This document shows positions 7,815 to 13,736 of a DNA stretch of 14,462 nucleotides, piece after piece (the first letter of the stretch is position 1; the number at the start of each line of letters is the position of its first letter). The notes under the pieces are model-generated. The model was not told where the DNA came from and made no database searches. It worked only from the letters and a program-made list of their open reading frames with translations. The position numbers and the translations under genes were made by a program. The stretch is from contig DAMU01000104.1 of the NCBI GenBank assembly GCA_002499705.1, forward strand, positions 1,619-16,080, read 5' to 3'. Origin of the DNA: Euryarchaeota archaeon UBA91 (GTDB lineage: Archaea; Thermoplasmatota; Poseidoniia; Poseidoniales; Poseidoniaceae).

Positions 7815-8053
7815 TTGGATTGTGTTGGGGATGGCGTTGACTGCATAACGACGGGCATCTGGGGACTGCTCGGCTGTGATTTGTACACAAGGAAGCCCAA
7901 TATCCCACAAACTAATGGTGCGAAAAAGAGGGGCAGCAGTTCGGTTATAAATTGTTCAAATGCTAAAAGTGAGAGTCCCATTAATCCTAAGATATATCCC
8001 ACTACATTGGTGGCTGAAAACAGCTTTTTGGTTTTTGACATTACTCGGTCCAT
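7811..8053 (-). CDS. Small two-helix membrane protein of unknown function
   Basis: The 80-residue product has a short basic N-terminus (MDRVMSKTKK), two hydrophobic helices at about 15-33 and 38-57 separated by a short turn with Glu33 and Glu39, then a Pro/Ser/Gln-rich tail ending PTQSK. The pattern suggests a small inner-membrane protein with both ends in the cytoplasm. I do not recognise a family. Reality of the gene is supported by the coherent helix pattern, by an ATG at 8053 and by a TATA-like element (8078-8083) placed 25-30 bases before that ATG, as for a leaderless transcript. It is transcribed alone, between the acyltransferase and the hydrolase. A start at ATG 8041 would lose only four residues. 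Confidence 0.6.
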   Translation of the reverse strand: MDRVMSKTKKLFSATNVVGYILGLMGLSLLAFEQFITELLPLFFAPLVCGILGFLVYKSQPSSPQMPVVMQSTPSPTQSK

Positions 8054-8077
8054 GAGATATCAACTGGCTAAGGGGGC

Positions 8078-8083
8078 ATATAA
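8078..8083 (-). promoter_or_regulatory. TATA box placed for leaderless transcription of the 80-residue gene
   Basis: On the - strand GTTATATG has its core TTATAT 25-30 bases before the ATG at 8053. That is the spacing between an archaeal TATA box and the first transcribed base, so the message probably begins at the start codon. No Shine-Dalgarno motif precedes the ATG, which agrees. Confidence 0.5.
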
Positions 8084-8099
8084 CGCTGTGTTTTTCGAT

Positions 8100-8104
8100 A
8101 AAAA
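8100..8104 (-). terminator. T5 tract after the acyltransferase operon
   Basis: On the - strand GCGCCTTTTTATCG follows a GC-rich stretch about 80 bases past the acyltransferase stop codon. It also forms one arm of TTTTT-CGAT-AAAAA (8091-8104). It may end the flavoprotein-HIT-acyltransferase transcript before the promoter at 8078-8083. The T-run is short, so this is weak. Confidence 0.3.
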
Positions 8105-8164
8105 GGCGCGACGGAGGCGCGATAGGCTGCCAGTTCAGCGAATCGCGTGGGTTGAATCAGAGGC

Positions 8165-8184
8165 GAAACCATGCATTCGGTTTC
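8165..8184 (-). other. Hairpin starting in the stop codon of the acyltransferase gene
   Basis: GAAACC and GGTTTC form a perfect 6-bp stem with an 8-base loop. The first two bases of the stem on the - strand are the last two of the TGA stop (8183-8185). It is a further example of a small inverted repeat on a stop codon in this window. Confidence 0.3.
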
Positions 8185-9805
8185 AGAGCTTATCCATCTC
8201 GTCGTTGAGGATTTTGAGAGCTCCGCGTAGATTTTGACGGCTCGTCTTGTTGAAGCGGATTCGACGAACTGCGCGCGTGAAATCGCACCAATCATCCCAA
8301 AACAGAGCCGATGTTCTGCCACTCAGCCAAAAGCACAGTAACGTCACAGTGACAAACGTTACCTTTGCCAAATTGTGATGAAGTTCAGATACACCGTAAA
8401 TTGAATGCCAATCGAAGCCAATCAGTGACTCAACTGAGGAATGATACACGTTTTCAATACCCAATAAACCGATTGCCATAATCGGCCAGAACATGAGCGA
8501 GCCGAACATTGCTGCAAGGAAATGATAGGATGTGCGAGCATCAACGCCCTCATCAGTGGAGTCTCCAAGTAATCTTCCTACCGCAATTTGTGGAGTAAAG
8601 CAATACACAAACAATGGGAGAAGTGCAAGTAGGAAAGGAAGGCGAGCAAGTTTAGAGGCTGCTCGTAAGGGGTGAATACGCCGTAGATCGGTTCCTGATG
8701 AATTCAAATCTCGCCCATCGAGTCTTTGTTCTTGCAATAACCCAGATGCTGCTTTAGCAGGCGTTATCACTGGATGTGTAATGACTGGTAATTCGGTGTT
8801 TTCGATAACCTGCTGGTCGGTCAATTGAGGTTGCAGAAGGGTTCTGAAAGCGCGAGCTGATTCGACTTCCTGCCTCCAAGTTAACTCAGGATGGTTCGTT
8901 CTTCGAGCCTCTACATGCCCCATGAGGTGAAGCGCGTTGTATTCATCCCAATCATGCGTGTTTGGCGTCATAGGAACGAGTTGAAGTCGTAAATTATCCC
9001 GTAATGCGAAAACGTGTTCCGCTTCTGGCTCAACCCAATTCCCTTGGGAAACTGCGTTAACAAGTTCTGGAGAGATATCTTCCTCTTGAATGTGGAGGGG
9101 TGCGCCATATTCAACCCACACATCTGTTCTAAAATGGTCTCGCCGCCTAAAGTGTAAGCCAATCGGAACAAGAGCGGGAATCGGCCTGTCATTTGCCTTA
9201 GCAATCGCTGCTGCTGCAAACACTGTCCGGAAGGGGCCGGTGCGGAACCGGAGCATAGAGGAGTCGTTATGGCTGGTCCCCTCTGGGAAAAGAACGCAAC
9301 CAAATCCTGCTGAGATGCCGGTCGCTAACATCATCAGTGAGCGACCGTTCAAGCGTGTCGCTTCTTCTTCAGAACAGCCTCCTCTGAGAAGTTCGGCTTT
9401 GCGAACAACGGGTTGAACTGCTAATTTACGAGTCCACCAACCAAGAAGAGGGCGAGTAACCAAATCATGGCGCCCTCCCATGACGAAATTCTTTGGATGC
9501 TTGAGTACAATTTGCAGCGGGTCGATGAGTCCGTTCGTATGCCAAGCACAACACAGATTTCCACGGTCAAGCGGGAGTGTTTCAACACCCGTCACCTCAC
9601 TTGTACGGAATTGTACTGCGAGAATACGTCTTGCAATCCAGAAAGCGATGGTCGACCAAGTGTAGGAGCCGGGAATTTGCCCATCAAACGATGGCATTGG
9701 CGTGGACAATAACTTGTCCATTTTCATGTTTTTCGCAGACTTAGAAAGTACGGGTAATTCTTCTCCGTGGTGATCGGTATTGGCCTGACCTCCAGGAGTA
9801 TTCAT
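8183..9805 (-). CDS. PlsC-type glycerolipid acyltransferase with C-terminal membrane domain
   Basis: The 540-residue protein carries the LPLAT/PlsC acyltransferase signatures. Motif I is HTNGLIDP (His89 to Asp95), the HX5D variant seen in HPN-LIDP-type enzymes. Motif III, FPEGTSHND (173-181), is complete, and Gly189-Pro-Phe-Arg and VPIGLHF (213-219) match the later blocks. Such enzymes transfer a fatty-acyl group to glycerol 3-phosphate or lysophosphatidate to make ester lipids. Residues 250-370 are polar and linker-like. Hydrophobic segments at about 385-412, 428-451 and 478-495 make a membrane-bound C-terminal half. The start is ATG 9805, preceded by AGAGGTGA with a 3-base gap, the best ribosome site in the window, and overlapping the HIT stop as ATGA, so it is translationally coupled. 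Ester-lipid acyltransferases are unexpected in archaea with ether lipids. The substrate is inferred. Confidence 0.85.
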   Translation of the reverse strand: MNTPGGQANTDHHGEELPVLSKSAKNMKMDKLLSTPMPSFDGQIPGSYTWSTIAFWIARRILAVQFRTSEVTGVETLPLDRGNLCCAWHTNGLIDPLQIVLKHPKNFVMGGRHDLVTRPLLGWWTRKLAVQPVVRKAELLRGGCSEEEATRLNGRSLMMLATGISAGFGCVLFPEGTSHNDSSMLRFRTGPFRTVFAAAAIAKANDRPIPALVPIGLHFRRRDHFRTDVWVEYGAPLHIQEEDISPELVNAVSQGNWVEPEAEHVFALRDNLRLQLVPMTPNTHDWDEYNALHLMGHVEARRTNHPELTWRQEVESARAFRTLLQPQLTDQQVIENTELPVITHPVITPAKAASGLLQEQRLDGRDLNSSGTDLRRIHPLRAASKLARLPFLLALLPLFVYCFTPQIAVGRLLGDSTDEGVDARTSYHFLAAMFGSLMFWPIMAIGLLGIENVYHSSVESLIGFDWHSIYGVSELHHNLAKVTFVTVTLLCFWLSGRTSALFWDDWCDFTRAVRRIRFNKTSRQNLRGALKILNDEMDKL

Positions 9806-10242
9806 TGGTTCACCTCTTGTAATTTAGAGGAGAGCAGGGCAAATGCTTCGTGATCGGGTTCTTTGGTTGGAGGCGGTGTGTTGGGCCACATGGCGTGAAG
9901 CGTCGAGCCACCATCTCCGGAATTTCGTGGGATGACATGCACATGCACATGAGGGACTTCTTGACCCGCAAGAGGTCCGTCATGTATACAGACGGTAAAA
10001 TCCTCGGTTGCAAAATGCTTTGAAAGAATTCTCTGGACTTGCACAACTCCGTCAAAAAGGGAGTCTCTAATTTCATGATTTAATTGTGAAAGGCGTTGAA
10101 CACTTTGCTTAGGAATTACAAGTGTGTGGCCATCTCTACGAGGAAATATATCCAAAAACGCGTACCACTTTTCCCCTTCAGCAACTTTGTGAGAAGGGAT
10201 AGATTTCTCCAAGATACGGTCGAAGAGAGTCGTCTCGGCCAT
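9802..10242 (-). CDS. HIT-family (histidine triad) nucleotide hydrolase/transferase
   Basis: The 146-residue product matches the HIT family along most of its length: FDRILEKSIPSHKV and then FLDIFPRRDGHTLVIPKQ near the N-terminus, and DGPLAGQEVPHVHVHVIPR at 88-106. The histidine triad is His98, His100 and His102; the central His is the nucleophile that forms the nucleotidyl intermediate in this family. Typical substrates are AMP-lysine, adenosine phosphoramidate or Ap4A-type dinucleotides; which one cannot be read from the sequence. It is cytoplasmic and normally dimeric. The length is usual for Hint/FHIT-like proteins. It starts at ATG 10242, 55 bases after the flavoprotein stop. Its last codons contain the ribosome site of the acyltransferase, which it overlaps by 4 bases. 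A functional link to acyl-adenylate chemistry is only a guess. Confidence 0.9.
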   Translation of the reverse strand: MAETTLFDRILEKSIPSHKVAEGEKWYAFLDIFPRRDGHTLVIPKQSVQRLSQLNHEIRDSLFDGVVQVQRILSKHFATEDFTVCIHDGPLAGQEVPHVHVHVIPRNSGDGGSTLHAMWPNTPPPTKEPDHEAFALLSSKLQEVNQ

Positions 10243-10298
10243 AGCCTTGCTACATGGTTACCCTTTTCAGTAGTTCACCGGATTTTCGATGAGACGCC

Positions 10299-11921
10299 TT
10301 ATTGTGGAGGTAAAATCCAATTTCCAGTTTTACTCTTCCGAAGAGCCAATGTATTCACTTCTCCGATTTGATTCACGGTGTAGTGGTGCAAATGTTCTTC
10401 ACTGGATTCAGTAAAGTCGGAACGGTGATGGCACCCTCGGGATTCTTCCCGAGCGAGGGCTGACTGGGCTGAAACAAGAGCGAGACGTGCTGATGCTTGA
10501 ACACGAGCAATTTCAACAATGTTCGTATTGGCGATTAAAGAAGCCTGGTCAACGTGTATCGATTCGGCAAGAACACCCGCTGCCTCAAGAGAGGTGATTG
10601 CTGATTCAAGTTCGCCTGCACTGCGGTTGTAGCCCAGACCTGATTGGACTGCCTCACGCACCTTGGTCACAACATGGCCAATGCGAACAACTCCTTCTTC
10701 GGAATTATCAGAAACGGCGGAGTGGTCTGCGAGAGCTGCTGCTTCAGCATCGTGGGCTGTTTGCGCATTTGCAAATTTGCGATGCTTGACCCATTCACCT
10801 GCATGTGCTCCAGCAGCGGCGCCTCCAAGTAGAGCGTCGAGCATTTGGTTACCCGCTAAGAGGTCTGCGCCGTGGAAGCCTGAACAAGATGCATCACCTG
10901 CAGCGTACAGTCCCGTAAACCATCGGGACCAACTTGAGAGAATGGCTCGACCTGATTCATCAACAGTAACCCCGCCAAGTGTGGAATACGGTCGAGATTC
11001 AATTTCGATCGTTTGGCGACTCATGTCAATTCCTGTTCGTTGTTTAACACTACGGAATACCGCTTCCCACCAAACTGATGAGTCACCTAAATTGCGCGCA
11101 TCGATGACCGGCTGCATTGCAGAGGAAATGGCTTGGCAAAGAGAATCTAATCCTCCGTCTCCAATCTCAATATCTGTGCCATTCGAATCATGCAAAGTAG
11201 CCCCATCATGGAGTAGACCAAGTGGCAAAATCATGTTAGTGTCTTTGATGCCAAGTGGCGTATGAGCAATGAATTCCATGTCTCGCAGTGGTACACCGGC
11301 TCGTAAAGCAAGGTCAAGTCCGAGTCCGACAGCGCCATGGCTGAATGAACCTTCAAATCCTCCATCGGCAAGGATGACGGCTTTTGCTTGCAGAGCAGCG
11401 ATTCTTCCATTGACTAAATCAACGATGGTTACTCCGCTGACGGATTGATTGGTATGAATGAGAGAAAGCGGGAGATGGTCTCCACGCCGAGTTACGCCGT
11501 GCCTCATGCACTGTTCTTCCAGAACGTGTTGAATCTCTCGCCCAGTTGCGTCCCCAGCATCTGCATTTCGACCCATACCGTGACCAGGTGCTTTTCTTAC
11601 CAGCGGAATACCATGAGCGTCGCGACGGAAATTTACTCCCCATCGCTCAAGTAAATCTACCTGGCGGCCTGCATCAGCAGTACGTGATGCTACGATATCT
11701 TGGTCGTTGAGAAAGTATCCCGCGCGAATTGTGTCTTCTCGATGATCCCGGTTATTTGACTCTTGGAGTGACGCAGCAACGCCTTCTTGACCAAGATGTG
11801 TTCCACTGCCTAAAGCATTGACAGAGATAACGAGTGTCGATGCTCCTTGCTTAGCAGCCTCTGCTGCTGAACGGAGGGCTGCTGGCCCATCACCAATTAC
11901 GATTACATCCCATGCTTCCAA
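10299..11921 (-). CDS. Divergent FAD-dependent SdhA/FrdA/NadB-like flavoprotein
   Basis: This 540-residue protein has the fold of the fumarate reductase/succinate dehydrogenase flavoprotein family. It has an N-terminal FAD site (VIVIGDGPAALRSAAEAAK, residues 7-24), EGVAASL (46-52), LYAAGDASCSGFHGADLLAG (339-357) with GN-MLDALLGG after it, and a C-terminal helical domain ending in ESRGCHHRSDF (493-503). Several substrate-site motifs differ. QFHPTG is replaced by IAHTPLG (218-224), HYTMGG by YSTLGG (312-317), and HGANRLGGN by HGADLLAGN, which removes the catalytic Arg. The His that binds FAD covalently in SdhA is not in register. It may therefore oxidise or reduce something other than succinate/fumarate, or bind FAD non-covalently. 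No iron-sulfur or anchor subunit gene adjoins it. It starts at TTG 11921, as no ATG is in frame there; the FAD motif begins at once. It is first in the HIT-acyltransferase set. Confidence 0.82.
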   Translation of the reverse strand: MEAWDVIVIGDGPAALRSAAEAAKQGASTLVISVNALGSGTHLGQEGVAASLQESNNRDHREDTIRAGYFLNDQDIVASRTADAGRQVDLLERWGVNFRRDAHGIPLVRKAPGHGMGRNADAGDATGREIQHVLEEQCMRHGVTRRGDHLPLSLIHTNQSVSGVTIVDLVNGRIAALQAKAVILADGGFEGSFSHGAVGLGLDLALRAGVPLRDMEFIAHTPLGIKDTNMILPLGLLHDGATLHDSNGTDIEIGDGGLDSLCQAISSAMQPVIDARNLGDSSVWWEAVFRSVKQRTGIDMSRQTIEIESRPYSTLGGVTVDESGRAILSSWSRWFTGLYAAGDASCSGFHGADLLAGNQMLDALLGGAAAGAHAGEWVKHRKFANAQTAHDAEAAALADHSAVSDNSEEGVVRIGHVVTKVREAVQSGLGYNRSAGELESAITSLEAAGVLAESIHVDQASLIANTNIVEIARVQASARLALVSAQSALAREESRGCHHRSDFTESSEEHLHHYTVNQIGEVNTLALRKSKTGNWILPPQ

Positions 11922-11960
11922 GGTTCCACATCCGGTAATTTATCGCAGGCGGCCATCATC

Positions 11961-11970
11961 CATAAGTAAC
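11961..11970 (-). promoter_or_regulatory. Candidate TATA-like box of the flavoprotein operon
   Basis: On the - strand GTTACTTATG lies 40-49 bases before the TTG at 11921. Transcription would begin near 11939 and leave a leader of about 18 bases containing GGATGTGG, the same weak ribosome-site variant seen before the surface protein gene. A second A/T block, GATAAATTA (11937-11945), lies too close to the start codon to serve as the TATA box. Confidence 0.3.
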
Positions 11971-12009
11971 GCGCTTGAACACCCTCTCATTTTGCTTATG
12001 CACAGTGTC

Positions 12010-12027
12010 AAAAATCAGTTGAAAAAA
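12010..12027 (-). terminator. T-rich terminator after the four-helix membrane protein gene
   Basis: On the - strand two T-runs, T6 (12022-12027) and T5 (12010-12014), follow the stop codon at 12042-12044 within 15-35 bases. Oligo-T clusters of this kind end transcription in archaea. The intergenic gap 11922-12041 otherwise holds only the promoter candidate of the flavoprotein gene. Confidence 0.45.
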
Positions 12028-12041
12028 GGAATCCGTAATGC

Positions 12042-13571
12042 TCAGAATACCAATTTTGGCAGAGGTAATTCTCCGTGTGTACGTGCAGCCTCCAATGTTC
12101 GAATTCGTTGTTTTGCTTGATTGCCTGCAGCCCGATGAATCATCGTCCTTATCACTTGAGATTCCAAAACTATGCCTTCATCGTCACGAAGAATGACTTG
12201 GACGTCAGCAGGGCCTCGGAATGAACGGGGCCAAGCTACTCCAATCCAAAGAACAACACCCCGTTCAAGATAACGCGGCATCCAATCCAATGCATCTTCT
12301 TCGGTTGTATGGGATAATTGAACCGATTGTTGAGGTGGCGGGCATGCAGTTAATTCAAAACGATGATCACGCGATTCAGGTTCTCCGTTTGGTGTCAATA
12401 CTTCCACACGTACGTGACGAGATTCAAATGTTTGATTGTTCAAGACGATGAAAAGATTGCCTGAGCCCTCATAGCAATTTCCTCCCAAAGCCACATCCAT
12501 GCGCCACTCTGCTCCAACCATTGACGGCGTGCCTGCCAAGAGGTCGTTTTGTAATCGATCAAGAAGAAGAAATGCTTCAGGTTGCCATCCCCTTGAATGG
12601 GCGATAAGTCGCTGAATTGTTCGCCAGTTAAAGCGTGCTACTTCATCGAGAAGAAGAGATTCAAATCGGTCTTCAATAATGAAGGACTTGAGTTCTTGAT
12701 GCGCCATGTCGGTGCTCAATTCTTCCTCCATGTGGAGGTGGAGAATGTAGAGAAGACGCTCAAGCGCCTGCTTGGTGATATGCCCAGGAATCAATGCTTT
12801 CCGAAACTGCTTTTGCCATGCCTCCCACTCAAGGAAAAGGTCAGGATCTAAATGAGCGACCAGTAAATCACCCAGCACGCTAGCTAATTGAGTTGGGTGG
12901 TGTGTGGGTGCATGGAAAGCGATGGAGGAAAAGGGGTCGCCAAGTTGCCGAATAAAACCGTACGAAAAAATCCCGTGAAACGATTGAGCAATACCAAGCG
13001 TCATAGCAACAAGGAGTGCAAGGTTCCAAGCAAGAGAATTCGAAGTAACTGCAGAGGCGAGGATGAGGAGCGTAACTGTCGATGCAGAAAGAAGGACGAG
13101 AACGGCGTTGTTTCGACGTTGGTCCCTCAAACTCTCCATGATCCGGTCCATTCCGGGCTGAGCACGAAGAATGTGCTTTTTGCCTACGCGAACTCCACCT
13201 TGTTCTCGTAGAGAAATTCTCGCCTGCATCGCCTGCCATGCAGATTCGCCCGCAATAACAGTAGGGCTTGCTGCAACGAGGATGAAAGGGATAAAAATGA
13301 AAATCAAGCCATTTGCAGACTCAATAATTGGAGAGTGAATTACGCTGATGAAAGCGAATGTGGCGAGTGCAAACCCACTCAAGGTTCGCCACACCATGAG
13401 AATAGGATGTCGTGCTATCCGACCGGCTTTTAGGCGACGATTTTCCAGTGCTCTCCACTGATTGCGAGTGTTTTCTATGGGGTCTTCTGAATACTCAAAC
13501 CCTTCACCATAAGGGTCTGGCAGCGGAATATAGGCTTCAGAACCATCCGATTTCCCACCTTTCCCAGACAT
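12042..13571 (-). CDS. Four-helix membrane protein with large C-terminal soluble part, unknown function
   Basis: From ATG 13571 the protein has 509 residues and belongs to no family I recognise. Its order is a polar N-terminus (MSGKGGKSDGSEAYIPLPDP), two hydrophobic hairpin helices at about residues 63-83 and 87-108, a basic connecting segment (about 115-153), a second hairpin at about 156-176 and 181-202, then 300 soluble residues. The first part of the soluble region (about 220-345) is helical and charged, with many His and Trp. The last part (about 355-480) is strand-rich with LFIVLNNQTFESRHVRVEVL, suggesting a beta-sandwich. The frame extends to TTG 13631, almost touching the tRNA, but ATG 13571 is a better start because the extension is basic, unremarkable and partly overlaps the tRNA leader. 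No ribosome site precedes either. It lies 66 bases downstream of tRNA-Arg and may share its transcript. It ends before a T-rich terminator. Confidence 0.7.
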   Translation of the reverse strand: MSGKGGKSDGSEAYIPLPDPYGEGFEYSEDPIENTRNQWRALENRRLKAGRIARHPILMVWRTLSGFALATFAFISVIHSPIIESANGLIFIFIPFILVAASPTVIAGESAWQAMQARISLREQGGVRVGKKHILRAQPGMDRIMESLRDQRRNNAVLVLLSASTVTLLILASAVTSNSLAWNLALLVAMTLGIAQSFHGIFSYGFIRQLGDPFSSIAFHAPTHHPTQLASVLGDLLVAHLDPDLFLEWEAWQKQFRKALIPGHITKQALERLLYILHLHMEEELSTDMAHQELKSFIIEDRFESLLLDEVARFNWRTIQRLIAHSRGWQPEAFLLLDRLQNDLLAGTPSMVGAEWRMDVALGGNCYEGSGNLFIVLNNQTFESRHVRVEVLTPNGEPESRDHRFELTACPPPQQSVQLSHTTEEDALDWMPRYLERGVVLWIGVAWPRSFRGPADVQVILRDDEGIVLESQVIRTMIHRAAGNQAKQRIRTLEAARTHGELPLPKLVF

Positions 13572-13637
13572 TGCGCTCAAGACGAGACGGTGGGTCTCAT
13601 AATTTGGCTCTTGCCTTTCATTTCGGCTCAAAGTTGG

Positions 13638-13714
13638 TGGCGGACGTGCCAGGATTTGAACCCGGGATCTTCGGCTTAGGAGGCCAACGCATTATCCAGC
13701 TGTGCTACACGCCC
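13638..13714 (-). tRNA. tRNA-Arg (anticodon CCT)
   Basis: The - strand folds into a complete cloverleaf. The acceptor stem is GGGCGTG/CACGTCC (one G-T pair) with discriminator G73 and an encoded CCA at 13638-13640. The D arm is GCAC/ATGC with loop AGCTGGATA. The anticodon stem is TTGGC/GCCGA around the loop CTCCTAA, and the T arm is CCGGG/CCTGG with loop TTCAAAT. The anticodon CCT (13678-13680) reads AGG, arginine. There is no intron. The gene starts 22 bases after the stop codon of the clamp-loader gene and ends 66 bases before the membrane-protein ATG. A TATA-like CTTGATACC (13733-13741) overlaps the end of the clamp-loader gene; co-transcription with it is also possible. Confidence 0.95.
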
Positions 13715-13736
13715 AACTGTCCCAGCATGGAGGGTA

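Noticed and set aside
8105..8122. Direct repeat GGCGCGA-cgga-GGCGCGA
   Set aside because: Two 7-base copies only, in a GC-rich spacer; no further copies nearby, so not an array or an attachment site.
8068..8322. 84-residue - strand frame overlapping the 3' end of the acyltransferase gene
   Set aside because: It is out of frame with the acyltransferase, has no recognisable motif and covers the terminator/promoter region of the neighbouring genes.
10280..10318. GGATTTT/AAAATCC inverted repeat as a terminator
   Set aside because: The loop is 25 bases and there is no T-run; it lies inside a likely operon, so termination there is improbable.
10299..11921. Assignment as L-aspartate oxidase (NadB) or as a true SdhA
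   Set aside because: The fold and C-terminal motif are shared by both, but the diagnostic substrate-site residues of neither are intact, so a specific name is not justified.
13638..13714. tRNA-Arg as an integration site for a mobile element
   Set aside because: No duplicated tRNA 3' end, integrase gene or foreign-looking DNA is present on either side.
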